Assembly (NCBI GenBank): GCA_050252545.1
Contig: JBFWKS010000062.1
Span: 1 to 16,585 of the forward strand
DNA length: 16,585 nucleotides
Source: Patulibacter sp050252545
Lineage (GTDB): Bacteria > Actinomycetota > Thermoleophilia > Solirubrobacterales > Solirubrobacteraceae
Direction of reading: 5' to 3'
Positions 7,419 to 14,822 of the stretch are shown here, piece after piece. The stretch's first letter is position 1. Every line of letters starts with the position of its first letter. The translations under genes and the position numbers were made by a program. A model generated the notes under the pieces. It was not told the origin of the DNA. It made no database searches and worked only from the letters and a program-made list of their open reading frames with translations.

Positions 7419-7739
7419 CTACATCTGGAACTCGGGCAGGTGCACCGTCAGCCCGTCGAGCGCGGGGGTGGCCCGCAGCTGGCACGCCAGACGCGAGTTC
7501 GGGCCGCACTCCGGCGACATCTCCACCATCTGGCTCTCGAGTTCGGTGCGCGTGCCGGTCGTGGCGATCCAGGCGTCGTCGACCATCACGTGGCAGGTGC
7601 CGCACGACGCCTCGCCGCCGCAGTCGCCATCGATCCCGGGAACGCCGTTGTTGGTCGCCAGCTCCATCAGCGACGTGCCGTCCTCCAGCTCGACCTGGTG
7701 CGGCGTGCCGTCGTGCTCGACGAACGTGATGGTCCCCAT
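7419..7739 (-). CDS. 2Fe-2S ferredoxin (adrenodoxin/putidaredoxin type)
   Basis: A 106-aa ferredoxin with the cluster-binding pattern C40-GGEAS-C46-GT-C49 and the distal C86 (RLACQLRA). This is the arrangement of vertebrate-type ferredoxins that feed class I P450s. The acidic stretch around residues 64-78 (ELESQMVEMSPE) fits the known reductase/P450 docking helix. The ATG at 7739 has an excellent ribosome site, GGGAGG, five to six bases away; a much longer open frame continues upstream but is antisense to the TetR gene. It is the first gene of the CYP153 operon, which is unusual only in that the carrier precedes the oxygenase. Transcription should start in the shared region with the divergent TetR gene. 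Confidence 0.95.
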   Translation of the reverse strand: MGTITFVEHDGTPHQVELEDGTSLMELATNNGVPGIDGDCGGEASCGTCHVMVDDAWIATTGTRTELESQMVEMSPECGPNSRLACQLRATPALDGLTVHLPEFQM

Positions 7740-7744
7740 GACTG

Positions 7745-7750
7745 CCTCCC
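7745..7750 (-). promoter_or_regulatory. Ribosome binding site GGGAGG for the ferredoxin
   Basis: GGGAGG on the minus strand just before the ATG at 7739 fixes the ferredoxin start and argues against a longer protein. Confidence 0.75.
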
Positions 7751-7823
7751 TCAACTGGTTTGACGAAGCCTGCTCAGCGTCCGGGGCGCTCACTCGGGCG
7801 ACCCGCTGGCAGAGTGGTCCGAG

Positions 7824-7852
7824 CGTACCACTTTTGTGCACCGTGCGGTACG
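7824..7852. promoter_or_regulatory. Candidate TetR operator in the CYP153/TetR divergent region
   Basis: Perfect arms CGTACC and GGTACG are separated by 17 bp, and the centre contains GTGCAC, itself a palindrome almost on the same axis. The site lies in the 141 bp between the divergent ferredoxin and TetR starts. On each strand the arm produces a -10-like hexamer (TACGCT leftward, TACGTT rightward), so a bound repressor would block both promoters. The dyad is seen directly; its use as an operator is inferred from position. Confidence 0.55.
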
Positions 7853-7880
7853 TTCTGGGAGTGGATGCAGAATACGACCG

Positions 7881-8516
7881 ATGAGCACCCCGACGCATCT
7901 GACTCGCAAGGGCGCCCGGCGTGCCGAGGAGATCCTTGAGGCCACCGTGCGCTGCCTCGCCCGCGACGGGTATGCCGCCACCTCGCTGCAACGCGTCGCC
8001 GAGGAGGCCGGGGTCCCCAAGCGCGCGATCCCGTACTACTTCGCCTCGCGCGAGGGCCTGCTGACGAACGCGGCCGAGCACCTCATCGCCCGCCTCGTCG
8101 ACCAGATCCTGCAGGCCGTCGCCGCGCTCAAGGACGCCGACAGCATCATCGATGTCGGCTTGGAAGCGTTCTGGGCCGGCCTGACCCGCGACCGGGCGTT
8201 CTTGGTCGCCTGGCTGGGCCTGCAGACCGAAGCGATCACCAACCCGTCCCTCGCACCAGCAGCCGCAACGGCGACCGATCAGCTGCGCCAGATGATCGAC
8301 GGCCTGATCGCCGGGCACCGCGCCCGCGGTGGCCATCTCGCGTACCCGGCACAGACGATCCAGGTCACCACCCTCGCATGGGTGCAGGGCCTCGCCCTGG
8401 ATTGGGCCGTCAACGGCACCACGCCCGCCCTCGAGGACTCCGTCGCCGCCTTTCGGTCCTGGTTGAAGACCGCGGCTCACCCAGGCATGGTGCGGTCTAA
8501 GGCAGGAGGGGTTTGA
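7881..8516 (+). CDS. TetR/AcrR-family regulator of the CYP153 operon
   Basis: A 211-aa regulator whose N-terminal domain contains a clear helix-turn-helix: ATSLQRVAEEAGVPKRAIPYYF, here given as SLQRVAEEAGVPKRAIPYY, followed by ASREGLL. The larger C-terminal part is an alpha-helical ligand-binding domain without a specific recognisable subtype. I start it at ATG 7881 (MSTPTHLTRKGARRAEEIL); a GTG 45 bp upstream is in frame but lies inside the operator. No good ribosome site precedes the ATG, so initiation may be weak or nearly leaderless. It is divergent from the ferredoxin-CYP153-reductase operon and most likely represses it, released by an alkane or fatty-acid-like ligand. It differs clearly from the other two TetR proteins in this window. 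Confidence 0.92.
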   Translation: MSTPTHLTRKGARRAEEILEATVRCLARDGYAATSLQRVAEEAGVPKRAIPYYFASREGLLTNAAEHLIARLVDQILQAVAALKDADSIIDVGLEAFWAGLTRDRAFLVAWLGLQTEAITNPSLAPAAATATDQLRQMIDGLIAGHRARGGHLAYPAQTIQVTTLAWVQGLALDWAVNGTTPALEDSVAAFRSWLKTAAHPGMVRSKAGGV

Positions 8517-8667
8517 CGGACAGCCAGGTCTGACCCTCCACGAATCCAGAGGCGGTTCAGTTCGTTCGTCAGATCGGCGATCGTTGTGAAACGACCGCGC
8601 TCGGACGGGCGTGCGAACGGTGTGCCGCTCGTCGATCCCGAATCCGCGGACCGCGTACCATGACCCG

Positions 8668-9261
8668 ATGGCGGTGCTCTCCAAACGCGATGATCCCGAG
8701 GCTCGCGGACGGATCGAGGCAGGGCTGATCGGCGCGGTCTCAGCGCTCCTGGAAGAGGGCACGCCGTACGCGGGCGTGACGATCGGAACGATCACCGCAC
8801 GTGCCGGCCAACCGCGAACCACGTTCTACACCTACTTCCAAGACAAGCGCGATCTCCTGATTCGCGCGACCGATCCCCTCGCCGATGGCCTCTTCGCGGA
8901 GGTCACGGCGTGGCTCGAGGAACTCGGGAACCGTGAGCAGCTGCACGCGGCCCTTGCCGAGGTGTTGCGAGCCTACCGCGCGTCAAGCGCCTTGTTGCGG
9001 GCCCTGATCGAGGCGTCGACCTACGACGTGGTCATCGCGAGGTACTGGCACGACGCGGTCGGGCGGTTCATCGCCGCCGCCAGCGTGCGCCTGGCGGGTG
9101 CGGGAGCGGCCCCTGAGGAGGCACACGCCACCGCCTCGGCGCTGGTCTGGATGGTCGAGCGCGTGTATCACCAGGTCGCAGCGGAGGACGGTCGTGGCGA
9201 CGAAGCCACGCTCCGCGCCCTCACTGACATCTGGGCTTCGGCACTCCGCATCCCGGCCTGA
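8668..9261 (+). CDS. TetR/AcrR-family regulator, 197 aa
   Basis: The second TetR gene in tandem, 151 bp after the first. Its DNA-binding domain reads GVTIGTITARAGQPRTTFYT followed by YFQDKRDLLIRA. The C-terminal domain has EASTYDVVIARYWHDAVGRF and ATASALVWMVERVYHQ. These match, almost word for word in places, the frameshifted TetR at 3604-4202 (TFYSYFQDKR, EAATYDADVAVFWREF, ALAYSLVWMTERSF), so the two are paralogs of one subfamily. I choose ATG 8668 because MAVLSKRDDPEARGRIEAGL is a normal start for the family; no strong ribosome site is visible. The gene is not divergent from an obvious target: its upstream neighbour is co-oriented and its downstream neighbour is convergent. The target may therefore be distant, perhaps the P450-GMC operon whose own regulator is broken. 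Confidence 0.9.
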   Translation: MAVLSKRDDPEARGRIEAGLIGAVSALLEEGTPYAGVTIGTITARAGQPRTTFYTYFQDKRDLLIRATDPLADGLFAEVTAWLEELGNREQLHAALAEVLRAYRASSALLRALIEASTYDVVIARYWHDAVGRFIAAASVRLAGAGAAPEEAHATASALVWMVERVYHQVAAEDGRGDEATLRALTDIWASALRIPA

Positions 9262-9302
9262 CCGGCTGGTGTCGGTGGCTGAGACGGTCCGGGGTCGTCG
9301 CC

Positions 9303-9318
9303 CGGCCTCACGAGGCCG
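9303..9318. terminator. Small palindromic hairpin between convergent genes
   Basis: CGGCCTC-AC-GAGGCCG forms a tight hairpin across the stop codon of the membrane protein gene and 42 bp after the TetR stop. Convergent placement fits a bidirectional terminator, but there is no T-run. Confidence 0.35.
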
Positions 9319-9724
9319 CGGCGTGGGCGGGCGTCGACGGGGCACTCCGCTCGACCTCCTCCTGCCAACGCTGACCGAAGGCGGTGATCGTCACGGCGAT
9401 GACGGCGATCTGGACGCCGAGGATGAGGAGGGTGAGGAGCCCGAGCTGGCCGGACAGCGTGGCATCGGCGTAGCCCGGGGCGTCGCGCTCGTACCAGCTC
9501 GTGACCGAGGTCCCGGCGAAGATTGCAATGAACGCGGCGATCCCGGCGGCCATCGGCAGGACCCCGCGACTCCAGCGTAGGACTTGGAAGATGAAGATGA
9601 CGTGGACGGCGACGAACACGAGATTCAGGGTACGAGCTTCCTGCATGAGGTCCCACCCCCGGGCCGTCGTGACCGTGATCAGGACGCCGGACAACGCGAG
9701 AATCGCCAAGACGCCGATCCGCAT
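9308..9724 (-). CDS. Integral membrane protein, four predicted helices, unknown function
   Basis: A 138-aa hydrophobic protein of no family I recognise. Four membrane helices can be read off the sequence, at about residues 3-20, 32-51, 55-75 and 90-115, with short connecting loops. A WYERDAPGY loop lies between helices 3 and 4, and a charged cytoplasm-like tail (QRWQEEVERS) ends in an alanine-rich stretch. The ATG is preceded by GGGAGGG, but 15 bases away, so the ribosome site is weak. It lies 63 bp downstream of the stop of the large GMC gene on the same strand and could be the last gene of the MCE operon. It is convergent with the TetR gene to its left. No catalytic motif or metal ligand is visible. 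A small transport accessory or stress protein is possible, but this is only a guess. Confidence 0.7.
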   Translation of the reverse strand: MRIGVLAILALSGVLITVTTARGWDLMQEARTLNLVFVAVHVIFIFQVLRWSRGVLPMAAGIAAFIAIFAGTSVTSWYERDAPGYADATLSGQLGLLTLLILGVQIAVIAVTITAFGQRWQEEVERSAPSTPAHAAAS

Positions 9725-9787
9725 GGCCCGGCTGGCGGCCCTCCCACGGTTGGGGTGCCGATCAGCGTCTCTCGACTCATGGGGGCC

Positions 9788-11555
9788 TCAGGCCGGCTTG
9801 ACGGCTTGGGCTTCGACGGCACCCGCCATGGTCCATGCGTCGGGGAGCGGTTCGGGGTCGCCCTCGGCGGTCCGGCCCTCGATCTCCTGGGTGCCGAGCG
9901 GTGTGCGGGGAACAGCGCTCGCCGCCGGCTCGACGGGGCTGATGGCTCGCTCGGAAAGGGCAGTGATCGTCAGTGATGGGTTCACCCCGACGTTCGCGGG
10001 GACCGCTGCCCCGTCGCAGACCAGCAGGTTCTGGTAGCCGAATACGCGGTGATCCCGATCTATCACGCCTGTAGCGGGGTCGCGACCGATCGGCGCGCCG
10101 CCGAGGATGTGCGCGGTCGTCGGGATGCTGAGGAGCGCCTCGGGGACCGCGGAGCCGGGGGCGCCGCCGGTCTTGCGTGCCAACCACTCGGTGAACGCGT
10201 TGGCGGCCGGGATGAACGTGGGGTTCGGGTTCTCGGGGTCCTGCCGGGTCTGCAGCTTGATGCCTCCCCCGCGCCGGGGCTTTGCGACGAGGCGCATCGA
10301 GTTGTCGAGCGACTGCATCACGAGCACCACGATCGAGCGCTCGCCCCATCCGGGCTTCAACAGCAGCTCGGCGACCCAGCCGGGATGACGCATGAGCTGG
10401 CCCAGCCACTTCAGTGGGCGCGTGACCCGGGTCCCGCCGCCGGTGAGGACCGTGAAGAGGTTGCGGATAGCTCCGCCGCCGGCCCCGTACGTGACCGTCT
10501 CGATGTGGGTGTGGGGATCCGGGTAGATCGACGAGGTGATGGCCACGCGGCGCGCGAGCGCCTCGACCCGCCCCTTCGGGACGGTGACGACGAGGATCGC
10601 CTCGCTGTTGGTGCGCACGAGCTCTCCCAGCCGGGGGGAGAGGTTCGGGAGGTCGCCGTTGTGGCGGCACCGCGCGAGCAGCTCGTTGGTGCCCAGCGCG
10701 CCGCCGGAGAGCACGACGCCGCCGGCCCGCGTCATCCGGACGTCTTTCCGCCACCGGCGCCCGGTCGCCTGGTGGGTGACTTCCCAGCCATCGGCCCCGT
10801 CGCTCCGGCCGATCGGGCGAACGGAGGTCACCTCCCGTCCGGGCGCGATCGTCGCGCCGTGCTGCTGCGCGAAGTGCAGGTAGTTCTTGTCCGTGCTGTT
10901 CTTCGATCCCTGCGGACAGCCGAGCATGCACCGTCCGATCCGCGAGCACGCCATGCGCTCGGGCCCCTGGCCGCCGAAGTAGGGGTTCTGAAGTGGCCCG
11001 CCCCGGGTTGTCGAGATAGGTGCCGACACGGGCCTTGCGGTAGGTGCCGCCGACGCCGATCTCGTCGGCGTACTCCTTCAGCAGCTGGTCAGCCGGGTCG
11101 TCCTCGGTGACGTCGGTGACGTCGGTGACGTCGGTGACGTCGGTGACGTCGGTGACGTCGAGCATGCGTTGCGCGGTCTCGTAGTGCGGCGCGAGCTCCG
11201 TGGACCAATCGGCCAGGCCGGACCACTGTCGGTCCTCGAAGAACGCCTTGGGGGGAACGTAGAGCGTCATCGCGTAGACGAGGCTGCCGCCGCCGACTCC
11301 GGCGCCGCTCATCACGAAGACGTCCTCGAATGAGGTGAGACGGAAGAGACCACGCAGGCCGAGACGAGGCGCGTATAGGTACTTGCGCAGGTCCCAGGAG
11401 CTGCGGGGCATCTCCTGCTCGGTCCGGAAGTGCTGGCCGCGCTCCAGGATCTGGACACGGTGCCCCTTCTCAGCCAGCCGCATGGCGCTGACGCTGCCGC
11501 CGAAGCCGGAGCCGATCACGACCCAGTCGGTGTCGAGCGGGGTCTGGGCGTTCAT
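9788..11555 (-). pseudogene. Large GMC oxidoreductase, cholesterol-oxidase-like, frameshifted
   Basis: Joined across one frameshift, this gives about 588 aa of a GMC flavoenzyme resembling bacterial cholesterol oxidase/3-beta-hydroxysteroid oxidase. Landmarks are FAD-binding IGSGFGGS (14-21), SGAGVGGGSLVYA, the segment PYFGGQGPERMACSRIGRC followed by MLGC and DKNYL (about 195-220), TAHILGG (about 479-485) and VNPSLTITAL (about 524-533). The N-terminal frame runs to about residue 184, where CCCGGGGCGGG needs one G fewer (C-run 11001-11004 on the plus strand); the rest is intact to TGA at 9788-9790. An in-frame 9-bp repeat inserts six Asp-Val-Thr units at about 133-150. The Cys-rich motif, often CxxCGxCMxGC in relatives, has Ile in place of the second Cys. 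ATG 11555 has AGGAG seven bases upstream and overlaps the preceding gene's stop (ATGA). Confidence 0.85.
11106..11159 (-). repeat. Tandem 9-bp repeat, six copies, encoding Asp-Val-Thr units
   Basis: Six perfect copies of GGTGACGTC (plus strand) lie inside the large GMC gene. On the coding strand each unit reads as Asp-Val-Thr, in frame, so copy number can change without shifting the frame. Copies are identical at every third position, which points to recent slippage expansion and not to selected protein repetition. Confidence 0.95.
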
Positions 11556-12076
11556 GAGGGTGCTCCTGGCATGGACACCAGAGAAGCTGCGGTCGGGCGC
11601 AGATGTGCGGAACAGACATCGTGACCCGCCGCAGGCCAGCGAGCACAAGGGCTACCGTCGGACTTCGTGGCGAGGCACGTGACGCGTTCGGGCTCGATCC
11701 GCTGCAGGCGTCGGGCATGCCTGGGTGAGCGGCGTAGGTCGTCGGCGAGCGGGCAGAGGTGCGCGTCGAGCGCTCGGCGAACGGCGGCCTGCTCCTGCAG
11801 ACGGAAGTGGTGCCGCACGTCGGCGAAAAGCCACCCGCCGACCCGATGCGCCGTCTCTGGTTCCGCGACCATCCGCGAGATCGCGGCCTCGCATGCGCGC
11901 AGGATTGATCGCTGCGTGAGCCGAGATGTCGGACGCGCCAGATGTGGGAGCAGATCGAGGTACAGCTTGCGGCTGAGATGAAACACGGGCGGGGGTTGCA
12001 CCGTTGGGAGTGGCCGCCGACTCACAGGCGGAGGGGCCAGATGCAGCGGTTGACGGTACGTCAAACGTAGCGTCAC
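11552..12076 (-). CDS. Unknown 174-aa protein with C-terminal Cys/His motif, coupled to GMC gene
   Basis: The family is not one I can name. The C-terminal third has C134-x9-C144-x10-C155-x2-H158, worded CLATKSDGSPCARWPAAGHD then VCSAH. This short pattern recurs in many bacterial and phage proteins and looks like a zinc-binding knuckle. The middle is helical and basic (FHLSRKLYLDLLPHLARP, RACEAAISRMV, FADVRHHFRLQEQAAVRRAL), and the N-terminus is proline-rich. There is no signal peptide or membrane segment. The stop TGA overlaps the GMC start as ATGA, strong evidence that the frame is real and translationally coupled to the oxidoreductase. It follows the last MCE gene after 41 bp. The GTG at 12076 is the furthest start; a shorter start is possible because no good ribosome site is visible. 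A zinc-bound adaptor or regulator is conceivable. Confidence 0.72.
   Translation of the reverse strand: MTLRLTYRQPLHLAPPPVSRRPLPTVQPPPVFHLSRKLYLDLLPHLARPTSRLTQRSILRACEAAISRMVAEPETAHRVGGWLFADVRHHFRLQEQAAVRRALDAHLCPLADDLRRSPRHARRLQRIEPERVTCLATKSDGSPCARWPAAGHDVCSAHLRPTAASLVSMPGAPS
11563..11567 (-). promoter_or_regulatory. Ribosome binding site AGGAG for the large GMC gene
   Basis: AGGAG seven bases before ATG 11555 lies inside the last codons of the 174-aa gene. It fixes the GMC start and the ATGA coupling. Confidence 0.7.
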
Positions 12077-12117
12077 CGCACCGCGTGGTCAACCCACCTC
12101 GATGGACCAGACGCTCC

Positions 12118-13554
12118 TCACCGCTTCGGACGGGTGGCCGGCGGAGAAGCCTTCCGGAGCTGCGGGAAGGCGCTGACACGGCCGTCGATGTCGAACGGCC
12201 CCTGCTGGACGCACGGAGGCGCCTGGCCGCCGTCGACGAGCGCGGAGAGCACCCCTCCTGCGTTGGAGGTCTGTTCGCAGTCGAACGACTTTTGGGCCGC
12301 GAGGTCGTTGAGCGTCCCGGGCTTGGGGTACGCGTTGTGGCGGTTCGTTGGCAGACGCCTGGGGGCACCCTGGAGCAGCTCGCCGTTGAGGGGCGTGATG
12401 AGGCGCAGGTAGTGCCGGGGGACGCCGTTGAGGTCGACGATCTTCGCCTGTGTGGACGCGGCGGTCGCCGCGAGGGTGACCGACGCGTCCTCCTTGTACC
12501 TCTCGAGGTACCGGACCGCCGGCAGCAGGTTCGCGGTGATCGGCTCGGCGGCGTCGAGGAACGGGCCGGCGGCGTCGAGCACCGATCGCAGCGAGCGGGT
12601 TCCCGCGGGGACGCGGTCCAGCACCGGGTCGACCTTCCGCAGCGTCGTCCCGAGGTCCGGAGCGAGCGCATTGAGGTCGCGTAGGGCGGGCCGCACGAGC
12701 GGCGTGACGGGGCGCAGCGCGGCGATCGTCGGGCCGGCGTCACCGGCGAAGGTGCGCGCGACCCGCAACGTCGAGCGCGCCTCGCCCAGGAACGGGGGCA
12801 GCGCACGGACGGTGTCCTGCAACCCGTCGGAGCTGGCCCGCAGGCTGGCGAAGAGGTCGCTGCCCTCGCGGGCGAGGACCTGCACGGCGCCGGCCTGCCT
12901 GCCGATGCTCTGGAACGTCAGGCCGGCGTCGCGGGAGCCGGTGCGGACTGCGCGGCGCTGACGGTCGAGGATGCGCAGCAGGCCGTCGGTCGCCTCGACC
13001 GTCGGCTGGAGGTTGCCGAAGGCCTTGTTGAGCGCCGCGCCGCGGTCGCGGGTCGCGGAGGCGACCGCCGGGAGGACGCGCTTGAGCGCCTTGCGGGTCG
13101 TGGGGTCGAAGACGTCGAACAGGCGGTCGATGTCGACGGGCGCCTGGATCCGGCTGGAGGCGATCGCGCCGCCCTCGGGGATCGACGGGCCACGCCTGGT
13201 CCCGAACGACAGCTGCACGAAGGTCTCGCCGACGAGGGTCTTCGTCCGCAGCGTCGCCCGGGTGTCGCGGGGCAGCGGGGCGAACTCGGCGTCGATCTGG
13301 ATTCGCGTCAGGGCGTCTCCGCCCTTGCGCTCGATCTTGACCACCTTGCCGACGGAGACCCCGCTGATCCGGACATCGGAGTAGGTCGCCAGCTGCGATC
13401 CGCTGGAGAACGACGCCTGGACCTCGTACTTCTTCGCCTTCAGCGGGACGGGACCCCCGAACGCCGTCCAGAGGAACAGCAGCAGCCCGAAGCACGAGAG
13501 TGCGAAGAGCACCATGATCATGATCTGCGCGGGTCGCGCGCCCTGCTTGTTCAT
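12118..13554 (-). CDS. MCE-family (MlaD-like) lipid-transport protein, last of the MCE series
   Basis: A 478-aa MCE protein, part of an envelope complex that binds and shuttles lipids or sterols for an ABC importer. It has a short basic cytoplasmic start, one N-terminal membrane anchor (about 11-32, IMIMVLFALSCFGLLLFLW), and then the MCE/MlaD domain. That domain begins KYEVQASFSSGSQLATYSDV, continues RISGVSVGKVVKI, and includes LVGETFVQLSFG at roughly residues 38-145. A long helical region rich in Leu/Ala/Arg follows (LPAVASATRDRGAALNKAF and similar heptad-like text), which in this family forms the tunnel-like needle. The C-terminal tail contains paired cysteines (FDCEQTS, PPCVQQG). The ATG overlaps the upstream MCE stop as ATGA. 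Actinobacterial operons carry six MCE genes (A-F), but which letter this is cannot be decided here. Confidence 0.93.
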   Translation of the reverse strand: MNKQGARPAQIMIMVLFALSCFGLLLFLWTAFGGPVPLKAKKYEVQASFSSGSQLATYSDVRISGVSVGKVVKIERKGGDALTRIQIDAEFAPLPRDTRATLRTKTLVGETFVQLSFGTRRGPSIPEGGAIASSRIQAPVDIDRLFDVFDPTTRKALKRVLPAVASATRDRGAALNKAFGNLQPTVEATDGLLRILDRQRRAVRTGSRDAGLTFQSIGRQAGAVQVLAREGSDLFASLRASSDGLQDTVRALPPFLGEARSTLRVARTFAGDAGPTIAALRPVTPLVRPALRDLNALAPDLGTTLRKVDPVLDRVPAGTRSLRSVLDAAGPFLDAAEPITANLLPAVRYLERYKEDASVTLAATAASTQAKIVDLNGVPRHYLRLITPLNGELLQGAPRRLPTNRHNAYPKPGTLNDLAAQKSFDCEQTSNAGGVLSALVDGGQAPPCVQQGPFDIDGRVSAFPQLRKASPPATRPKR

Positions 13555-14822
13555 CGGCACACCCGCGCGGTGTTGAGGAGGTCGACGACCGGACGGAGCG
13601 CGTCCAGGCCGGTGAACGAGGTGCAGCTGAAGATCGCCTGGCCGCGCCAGGCGACGCCGTGAGCGTCCTCGTTGGCCAGCACCGAGTTGGCGTTGTGCCA
13701 GAACCAGGAGAACCAGAACAGGTTGCCCTGCTCCTCGCCCGGCGGCTCGTAGCCCAGGACGTTGGTCGTCCACTGCAGCGACTTCGCGAACCGCGAGACG
13801 TTGCCCAGCTGCGGCCGCAGGGTGCTCAAGGTGGTGCGAAGGTCCTCGGTGGACTTCCGGGTGACCTTCCCCAGCCGCGCCACGGGCTCGATCCCGGCAG
13901 GGATCGCGCGCAGCAGCGGATCGAGATCCGGCAGCGCCGCACGGACGTCCTTGACGGCCGGGCGCAACGCGACCGCCGCCGGCCGGAGCTCCCGCGAGAA
14001 CGCCGCGGTCGCCGTCAGGGTGCTGTCGACCTGCGACAGCGTGCCGGGCAGCTGACGCAGCGAGCTCTGGACCTCGGCGTCGCGGCCCCCGACCGTCTTC
14101 AGGGTGTCAGCGGCACGCCGGACCGTCGCGGCGACCGCCGCGTTGCTGCGCTGCAGGCGCTCGGCGACGCTCCCGAGGCTGGAAACGGCGCGGCTGACGG
14201 TGCCGCGGCGATCGGCGAGGACCTGCAGGACGCGGTCGGCCTGTCTCGCGGTCGGGGCGCCCAGGCGCAGGACGCGACGCGTCTGCGCGGTGTTCTCCGA
14301 CAGTCCGCGGTCCGTCGCCGTGAGGAACTGCTGCAGGTACGCGCGGGTGTCGCTGTCCAGCGACGCGAGCACCTCGTCGAACTGCACCTGCCGGGTGGTC
14401 CGCGTCGCGTCCAGCGTGCCGCCGTCGGGGACGACGGGGGAGGACGTGCGGCCGGGGTTCAGCTCGATCGTCATGTCCTGCAGGCCGGTACGCGGCCGGA
14501 GCGTCAGCGAGGCGTCGCGATGGACCCGGGCGAGCTTCTCCTTCTTGATGCTCAACGAGACCACCGCGCGACCGTCGCGGAGCTTCACCGTCGAGATCTC
14601 GCCGACCTGGACGCCGGCGACGGTCACCTGCTGGCCCTGCCCGGGCGTCACGGCCTGCGCGGAGGAGAACTCCGCCTTGACGGTGTAGGTGTCGACCCAC
14701 GGCAGCGGGAAGCGCTGGTTGACCAGGAGCACCGCCGCCACGGCGATCGCGAGGATCATCGCGCCGATGATCACGGCCACCGCCCACCAGTACTGGCGCA
14801 GCGCCATCGTGACGACCTTCAT
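13551..14822 (-). CDS. MCE-family (MlaD-like) lipid-transport protein
   Basis: A 423-aa MCE protein with a membrane anchor at about 13-35 (AVAVIIGAMILAIAVAAVLLV). The MCE domain follows: YTVKAEFSSAQAVTPGQGQQ, VTVAGVQVGEISTVKL, then GLQDMTIELNPG. Downstream is a long helical, arginine/leucine-rich part with repeated LGSVAERLQRS-like turns and a C-terminus rich in aromatic residues (NLFWFSWFWHNANSVL) ending in Cys-Arg. It should sit in the cell envelope as one subunit of the MCE lipid-import complex. Both ends show ATGA overlaps, with the frameshifted MCE gene upstream and the 478-aa MCE gene downstream, so translation is coupled along the operon. ATG 14822 is chosen for that overlap; an internal Met at 14807 would also be tolerated. 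Confidence 0.93.
   Translation of the reverse strand: MKVVTMALRQYWWAVAVIIGAMILAIAVAAVLLVNQRFPLPWVDTYTVKAEFSSAQAVTPGQGQQVTVAGVQVGEISTVKLRDGRAVVSLSIKKEKLARVHRDASLTLRPRTGLQDMTIELNPGRTSSPVVPDGGTLDATRTTRQVQFDEVLASLDSDTRAYLQQFLTATDRGLSENTAQTRRVLRLGAPTARQADRVLQVLADRRGTVSRAVSSLGSVAERLQRSNAAVAATVRRAADTLKTVGGRDAEVQSSLRQLPGTLSQVDSTLTATAAFSRELRPAAVALRPAVKDVRAALPDLDPLLRAIPAGIEPVARLGKVTRKSTEDLRTTLSTLRPQLGNVSRFAKSLQWTTNVLGYEPPGEEQGNLFWFSWFWHNANSVLANEDAHGVAWRGQAIFSCTSFTGLDALRPVVDLLNTARVCR

Noticed and set aside
4525..7763. Two long plus-strand open frames (4525-6018 and 6144-7763)
   Set aside because: Both are antisense to the ferredoxin reductase and CYP153 genes, whose motifs are unambiguous.
8517..8667. 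Possible gene or insertion-element remnant between the two tandem TetR genes
   Set aside because: Short frames exist on both strands but none shows a family motif or start signal; only an 8-bp palindrome TCCGCGGA (8643-8650) stands out, too short to call.
7419..8822. A 467-codon minus frame that contains the ferredoxin at its end
   Set aside because: The ferredoxin has its own ribosome site and ATG at 7739; the upstream part is antisense to two TetR genes and has no recognisable domain.
9788..9790. The MCE operon considered as containing YrbE permease or MceG ATPase genes
   Set aside because: No multi-helix permease of YrbE size and no Walker A/B ATPase is present in the window; these must lie beyond the right edge if they exist.
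11106..11159. Short regular repeats considered as a CRISPR array
   Set aside because: The 9-bp units are directly adjacent with no spacers and lie in frame inside a coding gene.
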